The notes under the pieces are model-generated. The model searched no databases. It saw nothing but the letters and a program-made list of their open reading frames with translations, and was not told the DNA's origin. This document shows, piece by piece, positions 1-7,087 of a stretch of 30,961 nucleotides of DNA. Made by a program: the position numbers and the translations under genes. The stretch's first letter is position 1, and each line of letters begins with the position of its first letter. The DNA comes from CAIUGU01 sp040080215 (GTDB taxonomy: Bacteria; Pseudomonadota; Gammaproteobacteria; Steroidobacterales; Steroidobacteraceae). The stretch covers positions 1 through 30,961 of the forward strand of contig JBEBIT010000040.1 of the NCBI GenBank assembly GCA_040080215.1, read 5' to 3'.

Positions 1-348
1 CCTCTCCCCTCACCCCCCTCGAACACGTGTACCGCACCCCAGGATCGCAAATGCGGCAATGCGCAAAGGCGCAAAACTGACTCCCAGTGCTGCCGGACTC
101 AATTGTGAACAAGGCAGATATAGCGTAACCGGCACCTACGGCTTAACATGTGAATAGGGCAGGTATGGCGGGACCGGCACCTACGGCTTCGCGCGGGTCG
201 CTTGATCTCGCATCGCTGAAGTACAGTCAAGCCCTGTGGCGCCAAAGAGGAGGCCTTGGAAAGTGGAAATGAAGTGCGTGACGACTGGTTTCGGCCTGAT
301 GGTCGACCTGCGGGGACCGGACGGTTGGACCCGTAGAGGAGCACCGCG
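1..348. other. Intergenic stretch with a tandem repeat pair and gene leader
   Basis: No credible gene is seen here. The left part holds the family D repeat pair annotated separately. The last 20 bases carry a strong ribosome binding site (GAGGAG, 7 nt before the ATG at 349) for the first gene. The reading frames crossing this stretch show no recognisable motif and are probably spurious. Confidence 0.6.
105..189. repeat. Family D repeat, two tandem copies (105-144 and 150-189)
   Basis: Two 40-bp copies lie with a 45-bp period. Both follow the pattern GTGAA(C/T)A(A/G)GGCA, then GATAT or GGTAT, then (A/G)CCGGCACCTACGGCTT. They agree at most positions. Related single copies occur near 15211, 17131 and 27237, always between genes. 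The sequence just upstream (GCCGGACTCAATTGTGAA) resembles the arms of family B. This is an interspersed intergenic repeat of unknown mobiliser. Confidence 0.75.
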
Positions 349-1173
349 ATGACTGCGCGCGTTTTAACGGCATCCGCGATGGCCATGATGATTTTCGCGG
401 CGAGTCCTGCGTTTTCGCAAGTCGGGCAAACGGCACCGGAGAAGCGGGAGGGACCGAAGCCTGCGCGGATGGCCGATGGCAAGCCTAACTGGACCGGGTT
501 CTGGGTAACACCGGGCGGCATGCTGGAGGTGTACCGCGGTCCGAACTTCGGCGCCGGGCGCGGCGGTGCTGCGATCAATGTGCCTGGTGCCCGCCAGCGG
601 CGTGAGGGCGTCCCCGAGATGAAATCGCCCTACAAGGAGCAGTACGAGGCGTATCTGAAGGAGACGCCAGGCCCGGCAACGCGCGACGCCGGCGCGTTGT
701 GCTCACCGGTGGGGATGCCTGCCATGATGGGGATGATCTACGGCATGGAGATCCTGCAGACGCCGAAGATCGTGGCGATCACGTCCGAATTCGGTCCGCG
801 GACGCGCCGCATCTGGATGAACGAACCGCTTCCGCCGCTCGCCGAGGTGGACCCCACGTATTCAGGCTATTCGGTGGGTCGCTGGGACGGAAACGTGCTC
901 GTCGTGGAAACCATCGGCATTCGCGTCGAGCAGTTGCTCGGCGGAAATGTGCCGCACAGCCCCAAGCTCAAGCTCACCGAGCGCATTTTCGAGAAGGAGC
1001 CCGGGCTCCTGGTCGACGAGATGACCGTCGATGATCCAGACGCCTTCGTCGCACCGTGGAAAGAAACCACGCGCACGTACGCCTACAAAGGGGATTTCAA
1101 GCTGCAGGAATTCTGGTGCTCGGAAAACAACCGCGGCGTCGACGAAAGCACCGGGCTGCCGAAATTCCAATAG
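349..1173 (+). CDS. Exported hypothetical protein, partner of a DUF6152 protein
   Basis: This 274-residue protein has a Sec signal peptide (hydrophobic residues about 5-22, cleavage likely after AFS). The mature part begins with a PNWTGFW motif (about residues 47-53), which resembles the PDLSGTW motif of the protein at 28105-28914. Further shared elements are a WDGN(V/Q)LVVE-type strand (about residue 183), a HSPKLKLTER segment and a VDDPDAFVAPW segment near the C-terminus. It is therefore a divergent paralogue of that protein. The start follows a GAGGAG site with 7-nt spacing. A DUF6152 gene follows 31 bp downstream on the same strand, so the two are probably co-transcribed. The function is unknown; I infer a periplasmic role with the DUF6152 partner. 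Confidence 0.8.
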   Translation: MTARVLTASAMAMMIFAASPAFSQVGQTAPEKREGPKPARMADGKPNWTGFWVTPGGMLEVYRGPNFGAGRGGAAINVPGARQRREGVPEMKSPYKEQYEAYLKETPGPATRDAGALCSPVGMPAMMGMIYGMEILQTPKIVAITSEFGPRTRRIWMNEPLPPLAEVDPTYSGYSVGRWDGNVLVVETIGIRVEQLLGGNVPHSPKLKLTERIFEKEPGLLVDEMTVDDPDAFVAPWKETTRTYAYKGDFKLQEFWCSENNRGVDESTGLPKFQ

Positions 1174-1204
1174 CCTTCAGGATGACGTAGAGAGGAGCTG
1201 ATCG

Positions 1205-1630
1205 ATGACTACATTTTCTCACGGAGTCCACGCCTGGACTGGGTCGCTTCGAGGACAGGTGCGTCGCCTGTCCCTGCTGCTGGGTCTGTTGATGGCAATG
1301 CCGGTCGTGCCTGCGCTGGCACACCACTCTTTTGCCCCTTTCGATCAGAGCAAGACGGTGGCCTACAAGGGCACGGTCAGCGAGTTCCAGTGGACCAACC
1401 CGCATTCCTGGCTGATCGTGAAGGTCAAGGGCGAGCAGGGCGACGAGGTATGGTCCTTCGAGATGTTGAGTCCCAATGTGCTGCGCCGGATGGGATGGCG
1501 CAACGACATCTTGAAGCCGGGCGACGTCATCACCGTCACCGCCAACCCCGCGCGGGACGGGTCGAAAGCCGGCCTCGTGGTGGACGTCCTCGGTCCCGAT
1601 GGCAAGTCGATCGGAGGAGTTGCACGGTAA
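1205..1630 (+). CDS. DUF6152 family exported protein
   Basis: This 141-residue protein carries a long N-terminal region with a signal segment (LSLLLGLLMAMPVVPALA, about residues 22-39) directly followed by AHHSF. The AHHSF start of the mature chain, the K(G)TVSEFQWTNPHSWL segment and the C-terminal NPARDGSKAGLV segment are typical of the DUF6152 family. That family is a small beta-rich exported domain of unknown function. A GAGGAG ribosome binding site lies 7 nt before the ATG. It is the second gene of a pair with the upstream exported protein. A second DUF6152 gene with a matching partner lies at 28939-29322, but in reversed gene order. Confidence 0.85.
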   Translation: MTTFSHGVHAWTGSLRGQVRRLSLLLGLLMAMPVVPALAHHSFAPFDQSKTVAYKGTVSEFQWTNPHSWLIVKVKGEQGDEVWSFEMLSPNVLRRMGWRNDILKPGDVITVTANPARDGSKAGLVVDVLGPDGKSIGGVAR

Positions 1631-1656
1631 CGGTCCTTCCTTCCGTACTTCCTTCC

Positions 1657-1835
1657 GGACCGGGGTGAGCTTTAGGGCTTACACGCGATAGCACGCGCCA
1701 TCGACATGCAGTCGGGGAACTCGTCGCATCCCTGCCGCTCCGCTGCTCCAGGAGCACAGCCTCTCCCGCCACCGCCGATCGCGTCGAGACCGACTATCTC
1801 GCGCGTTCGCAGATAAATAAGCCGATCGGTTCTGG
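1657..1835 (-). pseudogene. Internally deleted RAYT unit: both ends plus an N-terminal stub
   Basis: The segment begins with GACCGGGGTGAGCTTTAGGG, a degenerate form of the family A left end. Next, on the minus strand, come an ATG (1727-1729) and codons reading MRRVPRLHVDGACYRV before a stop, matching the first residues of the RAYT at 29445-30344 (MPRVPRLHVDGAFYHV). It continues with the same roughly 80-bp leader as that gene, and ends in AAATAAGCCGATCGGTTCT, a degenerate family A right end. About 0.85 kb of transposase sequence is missing between the left end and codon 16. It is a non-coding relic shaped like a miniature derivative of the RAYT unit. Confidence 0.8.
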
Positions 1836-1907
1836 CAGATAAGCTAGATTAGCCAGGCTCGGTTCCCCGGGTACGTGCTTGGTCCTGATTGTGCGAAAGG
1901 AGTGGCC

Positions 1908-2873
1908 GTGATTCGCAAGCGCCTCGCAATCCTGCCGATGGTGGCGGCTTTGGCTGCGTGTGCAACGCCACAAGGCAATGGGCGCCCTGCAGGCGCTGCG
2001 AACGCGCGGCCAGCGCCGGTGCTCCTGTACTCCGAATCCACCCGACCCGATGATCTGGGCCGCATCGTGGTGCCGGTGATCTTGAACGGCGAGGGACCGT
2101 TCTTCTTCATGCTGGATACCGGCGCGACCCGCACGGTGATCGCAAAGCAAGCGCTGGATAGACTCGGCCTGCAGGCGGACCCCGAGCGGCAGGTGCTGCT
2201 GCGGGGCCTCAGCGGCGTGAAACCCATTCCCACTGTGCTGGTGCGGAGCATGCAAGCCGGCTCCATGCAGTTCAATGAAGTGCGCATGCCGGTGCTGGAC
2301 GCACCGATACTCGAGGGCGTGGATGGCGTGATCGGCAACGATACGCTGGGCCAGCATCGCGTCACCGCAGACTTCGCGGCCGACCAGATCCTGATTGTCG
2401 ACACGCAAGGCGCCCCTGCCGCGAAAACCCACCTCGTCGTGCCTTTTACCCCCCTCTCACGGGCACCGATCATGGTTGATGCCATCGTGGGTGGCGTTCG
2501 GGCCCGCGCCATCATCGACACCGGCGGCGCGGACACGCTGGGGAATGTCGCCCTGCTCCGGGCCTTGCGCAGACAGGTCCGCAGCAATGGCAATTACAAG
2601 TTGATTGCGCAGATCGGCATCACCGACATCACCGACACCACGCAACAGGCGCTGCTCATGTCGGTGAAGAGCCTCACCGTCGGCCCCCTTGAATTCGCAA
2701 ACCTGCGGGTGAGCTTTGGCAACTATTCGATCTTCGACCGATGGGATGCCGATGACCGTCCCACGGTGCTGATCGGAATGGACACGCTCGGCCTGCTGAG
2801 CGGGCTCGTCATCGACTTCCAGCGCAAGGAACTGCACATTCCGATTGCAACCACGGCTGCCGCGGGGTCCTGA
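1908..2873 (+). CDS. Lipoprotein with two retropepsin-like aspartic protease lobes
   Basis: The GTG at 1908 is chosen because AGGAG sits 5 nt upstream and the resulting N-terminus is a clean lipoprotein signal (LAAC, lipid-attached Cys at residue 18). An upstream start at 1875 would bury that signal. The mature protein has two DTG active-site motifs: FMLDTGATRTVI with Asp70 and AIIDTGGADTLG with Asp204. Each begins a beta-rich lobe, so one chain carries both halves of an aspartic peptidase, like the gag-polyprotein/clan AA families. Hydrophobic-hydrophobic-Gly motifs (VDGVIGNDTLG near 138 and a VLIGMDTLG segment near the end) complete each lobe. It is probably a periplasm-facing membrane-anchored peptidase; the substrate is unknown. 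The gene stands alone. Confidence 0.85.
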   Translation: MIRKRLAILPMVAALAACATPQGNGRPAGAANARPAPVLLYSESTRPDDLGRIVVPVILNGEGPFFFMLDTGATRTVIAKQALDRLGLQADPERQVLLRGLSGVKPIPTVLVRSMQAGSMQFNEVRMPVLDAPILEGVDGVIGNDTLGQHRVTADFAADQILIVDTQGAPAAKTHLVVPFTPLSRAPIMVDAIVGGVRARAIIDTGGADTLGNVALLRALRRQVRSNGNYKLIAQIGITDITDTTQQALLMSVKSLTVGPLEFANLRVSFGNYSIFDRWDADDRPTVLIGMDTLGLLSGLVIDFQRKELHIPIATTAAAGS

Positions 2874-2922
2874 GGATTCGGTCCTGACAGGTGCCGGTGC
2901 ACGAAGTGTTGGTTACAATCTG

Positions 2923-2942
2923 AATAAGCTGAACCCGGTTCT
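2923..2942. repeat. Family A single REP (right-hand orientation)
   Basis: The sequence AATAAGCTGAACCCGGTTCT is the right-hand arm of family A with one change (GAACCC for CAACCC). It lies about 55 bp before the dienelactone hydrolase start and so is probably in that gene's leader or promoter region. Confidence 0.7.
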
Positions 2943-2995
2943 CAAGGTTCGTCAGCAAGAAATTTTCGACGCTCTACCCAACCCAAGGAGTCCGC

Positions 2996-3859
2996 ATGTG
3001 CGATCAAGACCATTTTGAGCAAGACCGGCTGGAGTACGAACGCCGGGGCCTCGTAACCCGTCGTGAGTTCGGCACGCTGATGGGGGGCGCGGGCCTCGCG
3101 TTTCTGCTGCCGGCCGTCGCCAACGCCGCCGAGGTGACGGAATCCGAAGTGACGATCATGACGCCCGATGGCATGGCGGACGCCTACTTCGTGCACCCCA
3201 CCACCGGCACTGCACCCGGCGTCCTGTACTGGCCCGACATCTTCGGTCTGCGTCCCGCAGCGCGGCAGATGGGCAAGCGGCTCGCGGAGTCGGGCTATTC
3301 GGTGCTGGTCGTGAATCCGTTCTACCGCACGAAGAAAGCACCGACCGCCCCGCAAGGCGGACAGACGCCGATTCCCGAAATGGTTCCGCTCGCCCGCACG
3401 CTCAATGCCACGACGCACGCCACCGACGCGAAGGCGTTCGTGACGTGGCTCGATCAGCAGAAGTCCGTGGCCAAGAATCGCAAGATCGGCACGCAGGGTT
3501 ACTGCATGGGCGGCCCGATGGCGTTCCGCACCGCCGCCACCATGCCGGATCGCGTCGGCGCCGTGGCTTCGTTCCATGGCGGCGGCCTCGTGACCGACAT
3601 GCCCGACAGCCCGCATCTGCAAGCGGCGAAGACCAAGGCGCAGTTCCTGATCGCCATCGGCGACAACGACGACAAGTCGCGGCCCACCGAGAAGGACGTG
3701 CTCAAGGAAACGTTCGCCAAGGCGAAGCTGCCGGCCGAGATCGAGGTGTACATGGCCGCGCACGGCTGGTGCCCGCCTGACACGGCGGTTTACAACCGCG
3801 AGGAGTCCGAGCGCGCCTGGGCGCGGTTGCTCGCACTCTACGGAAAGGCGCTCGCGTAA
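2996..3859 (+). CDS. Dienelactone hydrolase family protein, Tat-exported
   Basis: This 287-residue alpha/beta hydrolase has a twin-arginine-like leader: TRREFGTLMGG at about residues 21-31 is followed by a hydrophobic stretch ending in ANA (about residue 44). The core matches the dienelactone hydrolase family. The nucleophile is Cys170 in GYCMGG, the acid is Asp in GDNDD (223-226), and His256 lies in AAHGW. The family hydrolyses dienelactones in chlorocatechol breakdown, but many members have other ester substrates. Export before folding as a Tat substrate suggests a periplasmic location. The gene stands alone, converges on the cupin gene downstream, and is separated from it by a long hairpin. 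The exact substrate cannot be read from the sequence. Confidence 0.88.
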   Translation: MCDQDHFEQDRLEYERRGLVTRREFGTLMGGAGLAFLLPAVANAAEVTESEVTIMTPDGMADAYFVHPTTGTAPGVLYWPDIFGLRPAARQMGKRLAESGYSVLVVNPFYRTKKAPTAPQGGQTPIPEMVPLARTLNATTHATDAKAFVTWLDQQKSVAKNRKIGTQGYCMGGPMAFRTAATMPDRVGAVASFHGGGLVTDMPDSPHLQAAKTKAQFLIAIGDNDDKSRPTEKDVLKETFAKAKLPAEIEVYMAAHGWCPPDTAVYNREESERAWARLLALYGKALA

Positions 3860-3873
3860 GGAGCCCCTCAAGA

Positions 3874-3925
3874 CCTCGGTACCGGTTTCGCCGTTCAGGC
3901 GAACAAGGCGAAGCCGGTACCGAAG
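3874..3925. repeat. Long near-perfect hairpin between convergent genes
   Basis: The arms CCTCGGTACCGGTTTCGCC and GGCGAAGCCGGTACCGAAG pair over 19 positions with one mismatch and one G-T wobble. The 14-nt loop itself contains GTTC and GAAC, which extend the stem. No T-run follows on either strand, so it is not a classic intrinsic terminator. It lies exactly between two convergent genes and could act as a bidirectional transcription or mRNA 3'-end barrier. It may also be another palindromic repeat family, since the GGTACCGG core recurs in the families nearby. Confidence 0.7.
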
Positions 3926-3953
3926 TCCATTGCGAAAGGCTTGGTCGTCTCCG

Positions 3954-4319
3954 TCAGGGAGCGAGCTTCGTCTTCAGATGCTCGATGACCTCGCCCATCG
4001 CGACACTCGGGCTGAATTCGACGGATTCATAGTCTTCGTCGACCCGGACGGTATGACCCGGCGGCCAGTAATAGACGTCGCCCGCACGGACCGTTTCCTC
4101 GCGTCCGTCCGCATAGCGCACATGGATGGAGCCCTTGAGGACCGTCCCCCAGTGCGGGCATTGGCAGAGGTCCTGCGGCAGTCCGGCAAGAAGCGGAGCT
4201 GCATCCGCACCTTTCGGAAAGCGGATGCGGGCTACATTGATGTCGCCCCAGTCCTGGGCCTGGATGCACACGCCGCCGGCTTCAAGTCGTGTCGGCATTT
4301 CCACTCTGGGCTGTTTCAC
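3954..4319 (-). CDS. Small single-domain cupin protein
   Basis: The GTG at 4319 is preferred because GAGGAG lies 6 nt upstream, giving 121 residues; a longer frame starting at 4373 lacks a good site. The chain is a cytoplasmic single cupin: CPHWGTVLKGSIHV (about residues 54-67) is the first cupin motif and AGDVYYWPPGHTV (about 79-91) the second. His56 and His89 are likely metal ligands. An unusual CQCPH stretch adds two cysteines next to the first ligand. It is divergent from the winged-helix/TPR regulator gene with a 150-bp gap, so the regulator may control it. The substrate is unknown. Confidence 0.8.
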   Translation of the reverse strand: MKQPRVEMPTRLEAGGVCIQAQDWGDINVARIRFPKGADAAPLLAGLPQDLCQCPHWGTVLKGSIHVRYADGREETVRAGDVYYWPPGHTVRVDEDYESVEFSPSVAMGEVIEHLKTKLAP

Positions 4320-4469
4320 GGGAGTCTCCTCGCTCTTGGGCCGCCACGCGGCCGATAGGTCCTTTGTACGCACACTTCAGCAAGGAACCTTGCAGATGCC
4401 TTGGAGGTTTCGTGGAGATTTCCGGGTGGGAGGGTGTGCACGTGGGGCCAACTGCACTATCCTCGGCCC

Positions 4470-6038
4470 ATGATCTACCGCTTTGGACGCTTTGAGCTGG
4501 ACCTTGCCCGAAGCGAGCTGCGGGCGGACGGAGAACGACGCCTGCTTGAACCGCAGGTGTTTGCCCTGCTGGCTTTCCTGGTTGAGAACCGTGAACGTCT
4601 GGTCTCGCGCGACGAACTGATCGACAGGATCTGGGACGGCCGCGTGGTCAGCGATTCGGCGGTGTCGAGTCGAGTGAAGTCGCTGCGCAAGGCTCTGGAT
4701 GATGACGGCACGCGCCAGCAGTTCATCCGCACGCTGAACCGCCGGGGATTCCGCTTCGTGGCCAGCGTTGATGCGGAGACGCCTCTCCCCTCGATGGTTG
4801 AGCTCGCTGCTCCGCCCCATGACGCGCTGGAAGCGGAAACGCCCGCCGGACTGGTGCGCCCCGCCATTGCGGTGCTTCCTTTCCAGCTCGTGGGCAACAC
4901 CGGCTCGCACGCCATGATCGGCGATGCCTTGCCCCATGAATTGATTGCCGAGCTCGCCCGGCTGCGCTGGCTCTTCGTCACTGCACGGGGTTCGTCTTTC
5001 CGGCTGCGCTCGCCGGATCCGGACGTTCGTGAAGTCGGCCGTCTGCTCAACGTTCAGTACTGCCTGACCGGCACGATTGAAGTCGCGGGCACGCAGCTCG
5101 TGGTCACCACTGAACTGGCGGATACCCGATCCGGCAGGGTGATCTGGGCCGAGCGGTACCCCGGCCGGATCGACGACGTGCACGCCGTGCGCTCGGAGAT
5201 CTGTTCGCAGATCCTCACCTCCCTCGAAATCCGCATTCCACTGCACGAAGCCGAGCGTGCCCGGCTCGCAGGTACAGAGAACCTGGATGCCTGGTCCGCC
5301 TATCACCTCGGCCTGCAGCATCTCTACCGCTTCAACCGCGGCGACAATGCCCTGGCGGCGAGCCTGTTCGATCGCGCCATCGCCCAGGATCCGGGGTTTG
5401 CGCGCGCGCACGCGGGTCTGTCCTTCGTGCATTTCCAGACCGCTTTCCTGCGCCAGACCAACGACATCGCCGGGGAGATTGCAAGCGCCCGCCGCCTCGC
5501 ACAACGCGGTCTCGACCTGGACCCGCTGGATCCGTTCGTCAATTTCACGATGGGCCGCAGCTACTGGCTGGAAGGCGACCTGGACCGCGGGCTCGCGTGG
5601 CTCGAGCGGTCCACGACGCTCAGTCCGAACTACGCGCAGGGCATCTATGCCCGAGCCTGGACGGAAACGCTGGCGGGCCGGGAATCCGACGGCCGCAAGC
5701 ACGTGGACCTTGCGATGCGCCTGAGTCCGCTCGATCCGATGTACTACGCCATGCTCGGCACACGGGCGTTCACTCACATGTTCGACGGCGACTATGAAGC
5801 GGCCGCGCAGTGGGGCGACCGCGCCGCCCGGTCACCGGGTGCCCATGTACTGATCGCGATGGTCGCCTCGGTGGCTCAGTCGCTCGCGGGCAATGACGCC
5901 GCGGCACGCGAGTGGGCTCGGCAGGTGAAGGAACGCAATGCCATCCTCACGACCGATGACTTCCTCCGCGCGTTCCCGATGCGGCCCGAGCCTGTTCGAA
6001 CAAGAATCGCCGCTGCGCTCAACGGGCTGGGGTTCTGA
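4470..6038 (+). CDS. Winged-helix (OmpR/CadC-type) regulator with TolB/FlgO-like and TPR domains
   Basis: The ATG at 4470 starts the domain directly (MIYRFGRFELD), giving 522 residues. Residues 1-100 form a Trans_reg_C winged helix: LLEPQVFALLAFLVENRERLVSR, a recognition-helix region with VSSRVKSLRKAL, and the RRGFRF wing. After a proline-rich linker, residues about 131-250 match the domain common in adenylate-cyclase-like and CadC-like proteins (IAVLPF, GDALPHELIAELAR, DVREVGRLLNVQYCLTG). The rest (about 265-500) is helical TPR-like repeats. Unlike CadC/ToxR there is no transmembrane segment, so it should be a soluble DNA-binding regulator. It is divergent from the cupin gene and has no evident sensor domain. 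The ribosome binding site is weak. Confidence 0.85.
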   Translation: MIYRFGRFELDLARSELRADGERRLLEPQVFALLAFLVENRERLVSRDELIDRIWDGRVVSDSAVSSRVKSLRKALDDDGTRQQFIRTLNRRGFRFVASVDAETPLPSMVELAAPPHDALEAETPAGLVRPAIAVLPFQLVGNTGSHAMIGDALPHELIAELARLRWLFVTARGSSFRLRSPDPDVREVGRLLNVQYCLTGTIEVAGTQLVVTTELADTRSGRVIWAERYPGRIDDVHAVRSEICSQILTSLEIRIPLHEAERARLAGTENLDAWSAYHLGLQHLYRFNRGDNALAASLFDRAIAQDPGFARAHAGLSFVHFQTAFLRQTNDIAGEIASARRLAQRGLDLDPLDPFVNFTMGRSYWLEGDLDRGLAWLERSTTLSPNYAQGIYARAWTETLAGRESDGRKHVDLAMRLSPLDPMYYAMLGTRAFTHMFDGDYEAAAQWGDRAARSPGAHVLIAMVASVAQSLAGNDAAAREWARQVKERNAILTTDDFLRAFPMRPEPVRTRIAAALNGLGF

Positions 6039-6253
6039 CCTGCTCCGGTGCTGATGTCGGGCTTCGGTGCGCCGGCCTTCACCCCAACACCGACCTTCGA
6101 GATCATCAGCAACGTCGCGCTGCCGGCGACGACATCGCCGCTCGTGGCGAGACCGTCCACGACGCCAGCGTCAGTGATGATGAGATCCGCAGGTCACACA
6201 ACCGCAACGCCCCTGTCATCAGCGCGTGATGCAGCGCTGCTGTACTGCCTGTC

Positions 6254-7060
6254 GTGACAGAACCTGACGAACAGCGTTACTACAGGACCATCTGGCTGTC
6301 AGACATCCACCTGGGGTCCACCGGGTGCCAGGCGTCCTACCTCCTCGAATTCCTCCGCGTCCACCGCACCGATACGCTGTATCTGGTCGGCGATATCCTG
6401 GACGGCTGGCAGCTCAAGAAGGGCTGGTACTGGCCGCAGGCGCATAACGATGTCGTGCAGAAGCTGCTGCGCATGGCCCGCAAAGGCACGCGCATCGTCT
6501 ACATCCCCGGCAACCACGACGAACTGAGCCGGCAGTTCATCGGCGTGTTCTTCGGCGGTGTGCAGATCGCGGAAGACGCCATCCACGTGACCGCTCAAGG
6601 CAAGCGACTCTGGATCACGCACGGCGATCTGTTCGACAGCGTCATGCACCACGCCCGCTGGCTCGCTCACCTCGGCAGCTGGATTTACGACTGGCTGCTC
6701 GTCGGCAATCGCATCTTCAACAGCCTGCGGCTGCGCCTCGGCCTGCCGTACTGGTCGCTCTCCCAGTACCTGAAGCACAAGGCCAAGAAGGCCACCAGCT
6801 TCATCGGCGATTTCGAGCACGTCATGGCCGAAGAGGCCCGCAGGCGTGGCTGCGAGGGCGTGGTATGCGGCCACATCCACAAGGCCGAGATGCGCGACAT
6901 CGACGGCATCCTCTACTGCAACGACGGTGACTGGGTCGAAAGCATGACCGCTCTCGTCGAGAACGAGCGCGGCGAACTCAGTCTGGTGCACTGGCGACAA
7001 CGCATGGCGATGCCAATGAACCTGGGTCGCCTTGAGGAGCCCGCAGCGCTCGTTGCCTGA
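6254..7060 (+). CDS. UDP-2,3-diacylglucosamine diphosphatase-like metallophosphoesterase
   Basis: This 268-residue protein starts at GTG 6254. It has the full calcineurin-type metallophosphoesterase motif set: SDIHLG (16-21), GDILD (46-50), GNHDE (86-90), HGD (123-125) and GHIH (206-209). The spacing and the long helical insertion between about residues 130 and 190 resemble LpxH/LpxH2-type UDP-2,3-diacylglucosamine hydrolases, which release lipid X in lipid A synthesis. The next gene is a GT4 glycosyltransferase whose first possible ATG abuts the stop codon, so the two form an operon. Such a pair suggests an envelope glycolipid role. As this is a remote branch, the exact substrate is inferred. 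Confidence 0.82.
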   Translation: MTEPDEQRYYRTIWLSDIHLGSTGCQASYLLEFLRVHRTDTLYLVGDILDGWQLKKGWYWPQAHNDVVQKLLRMARKGTRIVYIPGNHDELSRQFIGVFFGGVQIAEDAIHVTAQGKRLWITHGDLFDSVMHHARWLAHLGSWIYDWLLVGNRIFNSLRLRLGLPYWSLSQYLKHKAKKATSFIGDFEHVMAEEARRRGCEGVVCGHIHKAEMRDIDGILYCNDGDWVESMTALVENERGELSLVHWRQRMAMPMNLGRLEEPAALVA

Positions 7061-7087
7061 ATGGCGCCGCCCGAGAGGACAGCAGCG

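Noticed and set aside
105..189. A CRISPR-like pair of repeats
   Set aside because: Only two copies with a 5-bp gap; there is no spacer of normal length, no array and no cas gene. Other copies are single and scattered.
2942..3871. A 309-codon open frame on the minus strand
   Set aside because: It mirrors the dienelactone hydrolase gene, which has an intact catalytic triad and leader.
4377..5777. A 466-codon open frame on the minus strand
   Set aside because: It is antisense to the winged-helix/TPR gene, whose domains are clear. No motif or ribosome binding site supports it.
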